Assembly (NCBI RefSeq): GCF_029051645.1
Contig: NZ_JAACFS010000012.1
Coordinates: 124,001-188,000, forward strand
Direction of reading: 5' to 3'
Length of the DNA: 64,000 nt
Origin: Bradyrhizobium sp. CSA112
GTDB taxonomy: Bacteria > Pseudomonadota > Alphaproteobacteria > Rhizobiales > Xanthobacteraceae
Shown: piece after piece, positions 32,828 to 40,911 of the stretch
How positions within the stretch are numbered: position 1 is the stretch's first letter
How the letters are laid out: each line of letters begins with the position of its first letter
Position numbers and translations under genes: made by a program
The notes under the pieces: model-generated
The model's input: the letters and a program-made list of their open reading frames with translations, nothing else
The model's database searches: none
What the model was told of the DNA's origin: nothing

Positions 32828-35665
32828 TCAGGCGTACTTGCCGTGGCAGTGCTTGTACTTCTTGCCGGAGCCGCAGGGACAATCCTCGTTGCGGCCGACC
32901 TTGCCCCAGCTTGCGGGGTTTTTCGGATCGCGATCGGCGGCAATGGCCTCGGGCACCAGCGAGACGTTGGCAAAGGCCATCTCGTCTTCGCCGGTATTCG
33001 GATCGAACTTGTGCGCTTCCATCGCCGGCAGCACGGGCTGTTGCTCTTCCGGCGGCACGATCTCGACGCGCATCAGTTGCGCCGTCACCGCCTCGCGCAG
33101 ATGCGCGGTCATCGCCTCATACAGCCCGAAGGCTTCCGACTTGTATTCCTGCAACGGATCGCGCTGACCGTAGCCGCGCAAGCCGATCACCTGGCGCAGA
33201 TGATCGAGCATGATCAGGTGCTCGCGCCAGAGGTGATCCAGCGTCTGCAGCAGGATCGTCTTCTCGACGTAGCGCATCACGTCGGGACCCCATTGCGCGA
33301 CCTTGGCCGCCATGTGCTCGTCGACGCGCTGCTCGATCCGTGTCAGCAATTCCTCGTCGGCAATGCCCTCTTCCTTGGCCCATTCGTCGACCGGCAGGTC
33401 GACGTCGAGCACGCGCTTCAGTTCTTCCTTGAGGCCCGCGACATCCCACTGCTCGGCATAAGCGTGTTCCGGCACATGCTTGACGACGATGTCGTCGATG
33501 AAGTCATGACGCATGTCCGCAACCATTTCGGCCACGCTGTCGCTCTTCATCAGCTCGACGCGTTGGTCGAAGATGACCTTGCGCTGGTCGTTCTGAACGT
33601 TGTCGAACTTGAGCAGGTTCTTGCGGATGTCGAAGTTGCGGGCTTCGACTTTCTGCTGCGCCTTTTCCAGCGCCTTGTTGATCCAGGGATGGATGATGGC
33701 CTCGCCCTCTTTCAGGCCGAGCCGCTGCAGCATGGTGTCGAGCCGGTCGGACCCGAAGATCCGCATCAGATCGTCTTCCAGCGACAGGAAGAACTTCGAG
33801 CGTCCGGGGTCGCCCTGACGGCCGGAACGGCCGCGGAGCTGGTTGTCGATGCGGCGGGATTCATGCCGCTCCGAGCCCATGATGTAGAGCCCGCCCGGCC
33901 TGGTGATGGTCTTGGCCGGCTTGTTGCCCTTGGCAGGCTCGACTTCGATGACGTCCTCGGATTTCAGCACGATCTCGCGGAAGCGTTCGATGTCGGCCTT
34001 GATCTGTTCGATCTTTTTGGCCTTCTCGGCCTCGTCGGTAATATCAGCGGTCTCCTGCTGGATCCGCATCTCGAGCGAGCCGCCGAGCTTGATGTCGGTA
34101 CCGCGACCGGCCATGTTGGTTGCGATCGTGATCGCGCCGGGGACGCCGGCTTCGGCGACGATATAGGCTTCCTGTTCGTGGAAGCGCGCGTTCAAGACCG
34201 CAAACAGCTTTGCAGGCTTGCCGGCACGCGCCGCGGCGTAGAGCTTCTCCATGCTGGATTGCGAACCGAAATCGATCTGCTTGTAGCCGTGCTTCTTCAG
34301 GTATTCGGCCAGCACTTCCGACTTTTCGATCGAGGCGGTGCCGACCAGTACCGGCTGCAGCCGCTTGTTGGCACGTTCGATCTCGGCCAGGATCGCGGCG
34401 TATTTCTCGTTCTGGGTGCGGTAGACTTCATCGTCCTCGTCGAGACGCGCGACCGGCACGTTGGTCGGGATTTCCACGACCTCGAGCTTGTAGATGTCGA
34501 ACAGTTCGTCGGCTTCGGTCAGCGCCGTACCGGTCATGCCCGCGAGCTTTTCGTACATACGGAAATAGTTCTGGAACGTAATCGAGGCCAGCGTCTGGTT
34601 TTCCGGCTGGACCTGAACGTGCTCCTTGGCCTCCAGCGCCTGGTGCAGGCCCTCGGAATAGCGGCGCCCCTGCATCATGCGGCCAGTGAATTCGTCGATG
34701 ATGATGACTTCGCCGTCGCGGACGATGTAGTCCTTGTCGCGGTTGAACAGCGTATGCGCGCGCAGGGCCTGGTTGACGTGGTGGACCACGGAGACGTTCT
34801 CGACGTCGTAGAGCGATTCGCCCTTGAGCTGGCCGGCATCGCGAAGCAGGTTTTCGAGCTTCTCCATGCCGCCTTCGGTCAGCGTCACCGTGCGCTGCTT
34901 CTCGTCGACCTCGTAATCGGTCTTGTCGAGCTTGGGGAAGAAGGTGTCGATGGTGTTGTAGAAATCCGAGCGGTCGTCGAGCGGGCCGGAGATGATCAGC
35001 GGCGTGCGCGCCTCGTCGATCAGGATCGAGTCGACTTCGTCGACGATGGCGTAGGAATGGCCGCGCTGGACCATGTCCTCCAGCCGGTACTTCATGTTGT
35101 CGCGCAGATAGTCGAAGCCGTATTCGTTGTTGGTCCCGTAGGTGATGTCGCGCGAATAGGCTTCCTTGCGCTCGGCGTCGTCGAGACCGTGCACGATGAC
35201 GCCGACCGTCAAGCCGAGGAAATTATAGATCTGGCCCATCCATTCGCTATCGCGGCGGGCGAGGTAGTCGTTGACGGTGACGACATGGACGCCCTTGCCG
35301 GCGAGCGCGTTGAGATAGACCGCAAGCGTGGCCACCAGCGTCTTGCCTTCGCCGGTCTTCATCTCGGCGATGTCGCCCTCATGCAGCACCATGCCGCCAA
35401 TCAACTGGACGTCGAAATGGCGTTGGCCGAGGGTGCGCTTGGCAGCCTCGCGCACGGTGGCGAAGGCCGGAACCAGGATATCGTCGAGCGTCTTGCCGTC
35501 GGCGAGCTGCTGGCGGAACTCGGCGGTGCGGGCCTTCAGCGCCTCGTCGGAGAGCGCAGCGAGCTCGGGCTCAAGCGCGTTGATGGCGTTGACGCGGGAC
35601 TGATATCCCTTCACCCGCCGGTCGTTGGCGGAGCCGAAAAACTTGCGGGCGAGCGCGCCGATCAT
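32828..35665 (-). CDS. secA: Preprotein translocase motor ATPase SecA
   Basis: A 945-residue protein starting MIGALARKFFGSANDRRVKG. Walker A is MKTGEGKT near residue 105 and a DEVDSILIDEARTPL box follows; the preprotein-crosslinking and helical-scaffold domains are complete. The C-terminus is the zinc-binding SEC-C tail CPCGSGKKYKHCHGKYA. It drives Sec-dependent export across the inner membrane. A good promoter lies about 200 bp upstream. It is divergent from a parvulin-type isomerase gene that acts on exported proteins. Confidence 0.98.
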   Translation of the reverse strand: MIGALARKFFGSANDRRVKGYQSRVNAINALEPELAALSDEALKARTAEFRQQLADGKTLDDILVPAFATVREAAKRTLGQRHFDVQLIGGMVLHEGDIAEMKTGEGKTLVATLAVYLNALAGKGVHVVTVNDYLARRDSEWMGQIYNFLGLTVGVIVHGLDDAERKEAYSRDITYGTNNEYGFDYLRDNMKYRLEDMVQRGHSYAIVDEVDSILIDEARTPLIISGPLDDRSDFYNTIDTFFPKLDKTDYEVDEKQRTVTLTEGGMEKLENLLRDAGQLKGESLYDVENVSVVHHVNQALRAHTLFNRDKDYIVRDGEVIIIDEFTGRMMQGRRYSEGLHQALEAKEHVQVQPENQTLASITFQNYFRMYEKLAGMTGTALTEADELFDIYKLEVVEIPTNVPVARLDEDDEVYRTQNEKYAAILAEIERANKRLQPVLVGTASIEKSEVLAEYLKKHGYKQIDFGSQSSMEKLYAAARAGKPAKLFAVLNARFHEQEAYIVAEAGVPGAITIATNMAGRGTDIKLGGSLEMRIQQETADITDEAEKAKKIEQIKADIERFREIVLKSEDVIEVEPAKGNKPAKTITRPGGLYIMGSERHESRRIDNQLRGRSGRQGDPGRSKFFLSLEDDLMRIFGSDRLDTMLQRLGLKEGEAIIHPWINKALEKAQQKVEARNFDIRKNLLKFDNVQNDQRKVIFDQRVELMKSDSVAEMVADMRHDFIDDIVVKHVPEHAYAEQWDVAGLKEELKRVLDVDLPVDEWAKEEGIADEELLTRIEQRVDEHMAAKVAQWGPDVMRYVEKTILLQTLDHLWREHLIMLDHLRQVIGLRGYGQRDPLQEYKSEAFGLYEAMTAHLREAVTAQLMRVEIVPPEEQQPVLPAMEAHKFDPNTGEDEMAFANVSLVPEAIAADRDPKNPASWGKVGRNEDCPCGSGKKYKHCHGKYA

Positions 35666-35865
35666 GCCAATTCCTGCCTTTGCCGTTACTTGCGTTGCAA
35701 GCCGTGACGTGGTCCACCAAGTTGCCTATCAACTCACCGTGACGCGTCGCGGCAAATACCCCGTTCCGGGGCCACATCCGCCTAATGAGTGGGAATTAAG
35801 CAATCCAAGGTTCAACGGCAAAAAGCGCAGTAAAATAAGCGCTATCGCCGCCGTACGATCCGGCA

Positions 35866-35894
35866 CAGATATGGCTGGGTTGGGGCCTTGTCAA
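35866..35894 (-). promoter_or_regulatory. Sigma-70-type promoter for secA
   Basis: On the minus strand TTGACA (35894-35889) and TATCTG (35871-35866) are 17 bases apart. The leader to the secA ATG would be about 195 nt, long enough for regulation in the leader, though I see no obvious structure. Confidence 0.6.
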
Positions 35895-35904
35895 CGTGGG
35901 TCCA

Positions 35905-35933
35905 TCTGTCAAGGAATTCATCATTTTGACAGA
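35905..35933. promoter_or_regulatory. Perfect inverted repeat between secA and the parvulin gene
   Basis: TCTGTCAA (35905-35912) and TTGACAGA (35926-35933) are perfect complements 13 bases apart. Each arm contains a consensus -35 hexamer pointing outward, but neither has a matching -10 at 17 bases. It may be a regulator site or overlapping promoter elements in this divergent region. Confidence 0.4.
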
Positions 35934-36011
35934 CTTTTCGCGTTGCCAAGGCCGCATGATTGGGCGAGTGTCCCGCCGCTTTGCCGCCCCTCTTCAAGAC
36001 AAGGATTTTCC

Positions 36012-36905
36012 ATGACCACCTCGTTCCCGGAAACGAAGACCGGCCTGCGCTTCGGCGTGGCCTCCCTGGCCGTAACGGCCTGCCTGGCCGCGGTTCTTGC
36101 CGCCGGCCTGCCGGTTCGCGCCCAGGACAACCCCGTTCTCGCCAAGGTCAACGGTGCGGAGATCCGCCAGAGCGATGTGGCGCTCGCGGAAGAGGAACTC
36201 GGCCCCAGCCTCGCGCAAATGGACCCGGCGACCAAGAAGGACAATGTGCTGGCCTTCCTGATCGACCTGAAAATCGTCGCCAAGGCCGCCGAGGACAAGA
36301 AGGTCGAGAATTCCGAAGACTTCAAGAAGCGTCTGGCGTTCACGCGCAGCCGCCTTTTGATGGACAACCTGCTGGCTACCGAGGGCAAGGCCGCGACCAC
36401 CGATGAGGCCATGAAGAAGGTCTATGAGGAGGCCTCCAAGCAGATCACCGGCGAAATGGAAGTCCACGCCCGCCATATCCTGGTCGAGACCGAGGACGAG
36501 GCCAAGGCGATCGCGGAAGAGCTGAAGAAGGGCGGCGACTTCGCCGAACTGGCGAAGAAGAAGTCCAAGGACCCCGGCGCCTCCGATGGCGGCGATCTCG
36601 GCTTCTTCACCAAGGAACAGATGGTGCCGGAATTCTCCGCCGTCGCGTTCACACTCGAACCCGGCAAGATCTCCGATCCCGTCAAGTCGCAGTTCGGCTG
36701 GCACCTCATCAAGGTCGAGGAAAAGCGCGCCCGCAAGGCGCCCGACTTCGAGCAGGTCAAGGCCCAGATCGAGACCTATGTGACGCGCAAGGCGCAAGCC
36801 GAATACGTCGCCAAGCTGCGCGAAGCCGCCAAGGTCGAGCGCATGGACAAGCCGGCCGAGGCCGCCAAGCCCGCGGACTCCAAGATGGCGCCGCCGAAGA
36901 AGTAA
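36012..36905 (+). CDS. Exported parvulin-type peptidyl-prolyl isomerase
   Basis: A 297-residue protein from the ATG at 36012. A signal peptide (VASLAVTACLAAVLAAGLPV, then RAQD) is followed by a SurA-like N-terminal helical region and a PpiC/rotamase domain with VHARHILVETEDEA, GGDLGFF and FGWHLIKVEEK. The C-terminus is a Lys/Ala-rich tail. It helps fold exported or outer membrane proteins in the periplasm. The divergent position from secA suits a role in export. Confidence 0.92.
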   Translation: MTTSFPETKTGLRFGVASLAVTACLAAVLAAGLPVRAQDNPVLAKVNGAEIRQSDVALAEEELGPSLAQMDPATKKDNVLAFLIDLKIVAKAAEDKKVENSEDFKKRLAFTRSRLLMDNLLATEGKAATTDEAMKKVYEEASKQITGEMEVHARHILVETEDEAKAIAEELKKGGDFAELAKKKSKDPGASDGGDLGFFTKEQMVPEFSAVAFTLEPGKISDPVKSQFGWHLIKVEEKRARKAPDFEQVKAQIETYVTRKAQAEYVAKLREAAKVERMDKPAEAAKPADSKMAPPKK

Positions 36906-37067
36906 AAAATCGCTGTCACTTCTGCGAGACCGATAGTATCTACCATCGTCATGGCCGGGCCGAAGCGCCCGGCCGTTCCATGTCCGGGGACCGCTTATCT
37001 GGCCCTGAAGACGTCGATGCCGGCGCAGGTCCGGCGATGGTTGATCTGGCCCGAAGAAGGTGCTCGC

Positions 37068-38309
37068 ATGTCCGCTTCCGTCTCCCCCCTCGCCCCGACC
37101 GATGTCCCCGAGATGCCCGCGATTGCGGGTGTGAAGCTCGCGACGGCCGCCGCCGGCATCCGCTACAAGGGGCGAACCGACGTGCTGCTCGCCGTCATGG
37201 ACAAGGGCACCACGGTCGCCGGCGTGTTCACCAAATCGAAATGCCCGTCCGCTCCGGTTGAATGGTGCCGCGCCAAGCTCGGCCGGGGACAAGCCCGCGC
37301 GCTGGTGGTGAATTCCGGCAATGCCAACGCATTCACCGGCAAGACCGGCAAGCAGTCGACGGCGCTGACCGCGCAAACCGCCGCGAAGGCGGTTGGCTGC
37401 AGCACCGGCGACGTGTTCCTCGCCTCCACCGGCGTGATCGGCGAACCGCTCGACGCCACCAAATTCGACGGTGTGCTGGCGACGCTGGCCGAAGCTGCGA
37501 CGCCCGACCACTGGATGGACGCTGCCAAGGCCATCATGACCACCGATACCTTCCCGAAGGTCGCAACCGCCACGGTGAAGCTCGGCAAGGCCAAGGTGAC
37601 CATCAACGGCATGGCCAAGGGCGCCGGCATGATCATGCCTGACATGGCGACCATGCTCTCGTTCGTGTTCACCGACGCGCCGCTGTCGTCCGCCGTGCTG
37701 CAGTCGCTGCTCAAGAGCGGCGTCGAGGATACTTTCAACGCCATCACGATCGACAGCGACACCTCGACATCGGATACGCTGCTGGCCTTCGCCACCGGCG
37801 CGGCCGCCGACGATGGCGCGCCAAAGATCAACCGCGCCAGCGATCCGCGGCTGAAGGCGTTCGCCAAGGCTTTCCAGGGGGTGCTCGCCGACCTTGCCGA
37901 ACAGGTGGCCCGCGACGGCGAAGGCGCGCGCAAGCTGGTCGAGGTTATCGTCGAAGGCGCGACCACCAAGAACTCCGCGCGCAAGATCGCGATGTCGATC
38001 GCAAATTCGCCGCTGGTGAAGACGGCGATCGCCGGCGAAGACGCCAATTGGGGACGCGTGGTGATGGCAGTCGGCAAGGCCGGCGAGCCCGCAAACCGCG
38101 ACAAGCTTTCGATCTCGTTCAACGGCATTCGCGTCGCCAAGAGCGGCGCGCGCGATCCGTCCTACAGCGAGGCTGAGGTTTCCGAGGTGATGAAAAATCC
38201 GAAGATCCAGATCAAGGTCGCGCTTGGCCTCGGCAAGGGCCGCGACCGCGTGCTGACCTGCGACCTCACCAAGGAATATGTTGCGATCAACGGCGACTAC
38301 CGCTCGTAG
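37068..38309 (+). CDS. argJ: Bifunctional ornithine acetyltransferase / N-acetylglutamate synthase
   Basis: A 413-residue protein. The self-cleavage site is MATML with the new N-terminal Thr at residue 195, preceded by KGAGMIMPD. Other conserved parts are NSGNANAFTGK and the C-terminal AINGDYRS. It transfers acetyl from N-acetylornithine to glutamate in the cyclic arginine pathway. The ATG at 37068 is chosen because it gives the family-length protein; upstream codons lack similarity. mutT follows after 15 bases. Confidence 0.96.
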   Translation: MSASVSPLAPTDVPEMPAIAGVKLATAAAGIRYKGRTDVLLAVMDKGTTVAGVFTKSKCPSAPVEWCRAKLGRGQARALVVNSGNANAFTGKTGKQSTALTAQTAAKAVGCSTGDVFLASTGVIGEPLDATKFDGVLATLAEAATPDHWMDAAKAIMTTDTFPKVATATVKLGKAKVTINGMAKGAGMIMPDMATMLSFVFTDAPLSSAVLQSLLKSGVEDTFNAITIDSDTSTSDTLLAFATGAAADDGAPKINRASDPRLKAFAKAFQGVLADLAEQVARDGEGARKLVEVIVEGATTKNSARKIAMSIANSPLVKTAIAGEDANWGRVVMAVGKAGEPANRDKLSISFNGIRVAKSGARDPSYSEAEVSEVMKNPKIQIKVALGLGKGRDRVLTCDLTKEYVAINGDYRS

Positions 38310-38324
38310 GCGAGAAAGCGGCGC

Positions 38325-38735
38325 ATGGCTGACATCAAGCTCACTCTCGTGGTCGCCTGCGCTCTCGTCGATGCCGACAAGCGCGTGCTGATCGCGCAGC
38401 GGCCGGTAGGAAAGGCGCTCGCCGGCTTGTGGGAATTTCCCGGCGGCAAGGTCGAGCCCGGCGAACGGCCGGAGCAGACCTTGATCCGCGAACTGCATGA
38501 AGAGCTCGGGATCGAGGTCAGCGAGCCATGTCTCGCGCCGCTGACGTTCGCGAGCTACGCCTATGACAGCTTCCATTTGCTGATGCCGCTCTACATCTGC
38601 CGGCGCTGGGAAGGCATGGTGATCGCCCGCGAGGGCCAGCAACTGGCGTGGGTCCGCGCCAACAAACTGCGCGACTACCCGATGCCGCCCGCGGACATTC
38701 CGCTGATCCCGCATCTGATTGATTTGTTGATGTAG
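38325..38735 (+). CDS. mutT: MutT family 8-oxo-dGTP diphosphatase
   Basis: A 136-residue Nudix protein with a complete Nudix box GGKVEPGERPEQTLIRELHE followed by ELGI. The early RPVGKALAGLWEFPGG stretch is typical of MutT. It hydrolyses 8-oxo-dGTP and protects against oxidative mutagenesis. It follows argJ after 15 bases and is probably co-transcribed with it. A repeat and the relic of a methyltransferase 3' end follow. Confidence 0.93.
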   Translation: MADIKLTLVVACALVDADKRVLIAQRPVGKALAGLWEFPGGKVEPGERPEQTLIRELHEELGIEVSEPCLAPLTFASYAYDSFHLLMPLYICRRWEGMVIAREGQQLAWVRANKLRDYPMPPADIPLIPHLIDLLM

Positions 38736-38746
38736 CGGGAGGGCGT

Positions 38747-38852
38747 TCCCCGGATGCTGCGCAGCACGAAGTGATGCGCTGCTGTTCCGGGGTCCATCGT
38801 GGGTCCCGGCTCTGCGGTGCATCGCTTCGCGCTGCACCGCGTCCGGGACACG
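38747..38852. repeat. Palindromic repeat, family E, copy 2
   Basis: Same motifs as 26766-26917 (CCCCGGATGCTGCGCAGCAC ... GATGCGCTGCTGTTCCGGGG, then TGGGTCCCGGCTCTGCGG and CACCGCGTCCGGGACAC), shorter inside. Confidence 0.75.
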
Positions 38853-38853
38853 A

Positions 38854-38917
38854 TCACTCCCCCTTCACCTTCTTCACCGCCGCCTCCAAACTCGCTTTCG
38901 CCGAGCCCGGCCGCAGC
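38854..38917 (-). pseudogene. Displaced 3' end of the class I methyltransferase gene
   Basis: On the minus strand this reads LRPGSAKASLEAAVKK followed by VKGE and a stop at 38854-38856. The intact methyltransferase gene ends LRPGSAKASLEAAVKKTAPK at 40912. Over about 50 bases (38877-38927 against 40927-40977) the two agree in most positions. It looks like the original end of the gene, now separated from it by about 2 kb. Confidence 0.7.
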
Positions 38918-39057
38918 GCCTCTTCGGCGGCACGCAGAGCCCAGACACAAAAACGCGAAAACAACCCCATGCAAAGAAGAATGGGGCCGGCTCGCCGCAC
39001 GCGTGCTGCTTGCGTCCGGGGCACGAGAAGAAAAATGGTCCGTCGTCACGACCCAAC

Positions 39058-39214
39058 CTACGGTGTGGACTCATAACGCGCAGCAAACCACAGCCGAATG
39101 GATGAAAGCTGGACGAAGGCAAGGTAATTGGCGGCGAGCTTGTCGTGGCGTGTCGCGACCCGATGACATTCGCTTGGTCCGATCGAAGAACCGCTCGACT
39201 CTGTTAGGAGCGCG
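39058..39214 (-). pseudogene. IS5-family transposase C-terminal relic (frameshifted)
   Basis: Two minus-strand frames together give the C-terminal signature of IS5-type DDE transposases: RVERFFDRTKR in one frame (39170-39204), then HRVATRHDKLAANYLAFVQL and the SIRLW ... YESTP end with a stop at 39058 in another. A frameshift near 39168 joins them. The DDE catalytic residues upstream of this tail are missing. No complete terminal inverted repeats were found. The stretch from 39215 to 39635 holds no gene I can support. Confidence 0.75.
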
Positions 39215-39635
39215 GTAGAGATAAGGGGCTGAAGCAGATTGCTCACGCGGCTTGTTGGGCAGCACCGGCTATGGCAACCCATTCACAATCGGCGAGTTCA
39301 TAGCGCATGATCAGAGCCTCCCATATTTCGGAGTTTGGATCACAGGCGTCCGGCCAAACGCAACGCGCCTGGTCCTGGCTCGGCTTCGGCGCTTTCGGGG
39401 TAAAGCCGACATCGACTAGTCCACACGCGCCGGCGAATCTGCCGAAAATGACCCAAAACGGAAGTACGATGATCGGCGAGACGCGTCACGTAGCCAAGGG
39501 CATCCTGGAAATGCTGCCCACCGATATCGTCAATCCAAAAAGGCGATTACCGTAAGCAGGGGAGATCTCAGAGCAAGGAATTCAGGACTGTGGTTTTCGC
39601 TTTCAGGCTGGTTGGCGAACTGGTTTACTAACGCG

Positions 39636-40076
39636 ATGTCCGTCATAACCCTCCGCGAGATCACCGCTGCAACCGTGCGGGTGATTTGCGCATTGGAAAC
39701 AAGAGAGGAGCAGAAAAGCTTTGTCGCCCCCAATGCACTCTCAATAGCGCAAGCGTATTTCGAGCCGCGAGCCATCTTCAGGGCAGTATACGCAGATGAG
39801 GTACCGGTTGGCTTTGTGATGTGGAAGCCAACCGATGAGGCGGAAGTTGCCTATCTTTGGCGGTTCATGATCGACCATAACCACCAAAAGATGGGACACG
39901 CAAAACAAGCCATTACGCAGCTGATCGATCTTCTCCGCGATGCTGGCTACCGACGAATGCAGACGAGCGTCGTGCTCGGCGATGGCGGTCCGCTAGACTT
40001 CTATCGTTCGATCGGATTCGTTGAGACTGATGCGACGCCAGCAAACGGAGAACGGGTTCTAACGCGCAGGTTGTAG
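39636..40076 (+). CDS. GNAT family N-acetyltransferase
   Basis: A 146-residue protein from the ATG at 39636 (MSVITLREITAATVRVICAL). The acetyl-CoA site appears as RFMIDHNHQKMGHAKQAI, a Q/R-x-x-G-x-A variant, and the late DFYRSIGFVETD is the usual GNAT motif B. It resembles diamine/spermidine acetyltransferases of the PaiA/SpeG kind. It lies in the accessory segment between the two methyltransferase ends. An ATG eight codons upstream is less likely. Confidence 0.8.
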   Translation: MSVITLREITAATVRVICALETREEQKSFVAPNALSIAQAYFEPRAIFRAVYADEVPVGFVMWKPTDEAEVAYLWRFMIDHNHQKMGHAKQAITQLIDLLRDAGYRRMQTSVVLGDGGPLDFYRSIGFVETDATPANGERVLTRRL

Positions 40077-40185
40077 AATTCTGTATGATTCAGCTGCTGG
40101 CCTGAATTGTTAGTTGGCGGCCTCTTTCAAATACTGGAGCGCATTTCGCCTTTTGACCCAAGGCGGACCTCAGATGGTGATGTGG

Positions 40186-40596
40186 TCACCCCTGCTTCGC
40201 CATTCGCTTGGGCGGAGTGTCTGGCGGCAATGAGACCCAGGGGTGGCGTGACTCCTCCCACACCGAGACGGTCGGCGCGGGAAAATTCGGGTCGGCGAAG
40301 TTTCCGATGGCGACAATGACGTACCCAGGAAAGCTTTCGCTCTCCCAGTAGACCGTGGAGCCGCATATCGGACAGAAGTGAAAGGTCACCACGTTCCCGC
40401 TTTCGGCTGTCCGATTCCACGTCGTAGCCTTACCGGTGAAGGTGACCTGCTCGCGCCGGAAGCGCGCTTGGTTGCTAAATGCGGCGCCAGTACGGCGCTG
40501 GCACGCCAGACAGTAACACATGGAGATACGCGCCGATTCGCGTTCGACCGTAAGGTGAAGCTGCCCACAGCTGCAGGCGGCGTGTCGGGTGGTCAT
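40186..40596 (-). CDS. GFA (glutathione-dependent formaldehyde-activating)/CENP-V fold protein
   Basis: A 136-residue protein with the zinc ligands of the family: CSCGQLHL near the N-terminus, CYCLACQRRTG and HFCPICGSTVYW. The fold is well known, but most members other than Gfa itself have no proven reaction. It is convergent with the GNAT gene and part of the accessory segment. Length is normal. Confidence 0.88.
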   Translation of the reverse strand: MTTRHAACSCGQLHLTVERESARISMCYCLACQRRTGAAFSNQARFRREQVTFTGKATTWNRTAESGNVVTFHFCPICGSTVYWESESFPGYVIVAIGNFADPNFPAPTVSVWEESRHPWVSLPPDTPPKRMAKQG

Positions 40597-40911
40597 GGCT
40601 CAAATCCTCGGCTGTTGATAGGGGCAGAGTGTAGGCTGGACTTGAGAACAACGCACCAGACGCAGCGGGGTCGCGCCCGCTCTCCTCTTGATGCCTCGGG
40701 TCACTTATCGCGCAGCCGAGAAGGGTGCTGCGACAACGAGCGTTCTTAGGGAGACGGCGAGCAGCTAGGATGTGTCAGCAATTGGCCCTTCGCGACATAT
40801 TGCGCCGCGGCGCGAGCCTGGTCGCAAACTGGGCAAAGCGGACATAGTCTTCGTCGCGTCACGCCGACGGGTTGTGGGTACACGGCCTAATCTCATCCCG
40901 CCTTGGGTTGT
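40597..40911. other. Gene-free stretch between the GFA and methyltransferase genes
   Basis: No convincing gene. It contains GTGTCAGCAATTGGCCCTTC and GGGCAAAGCGGACATAGTC, sequences I recall as a dispersed element often mis-annotated as short genes in Bradyrhizobium. This is where the right side of the accessory insertion ends. Confidence 0.4.

Noticed and set aside
32843..35707. 954-codon open frame on the + strand opposite secA
   Set aside because: It is the antisense shadow of a fully recognisable SecA; high GC keeps stops rare in the opposite frames. The translation has no family features.
35994..38837. 947-codon open frame on the - strand opposite the parvulin gene, argJ and mutT
   Set aside because: It runs antisense through three recognisable genes and their gaps; the translation is low in complexity and unlike any family.
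39307..39555. 82-codon + strand frame between the transposase relic and the GNAT gene
   Set aside because: No family similarity that I recognise, no good ribosome binding site, and it lies in eroded accessory DNA.
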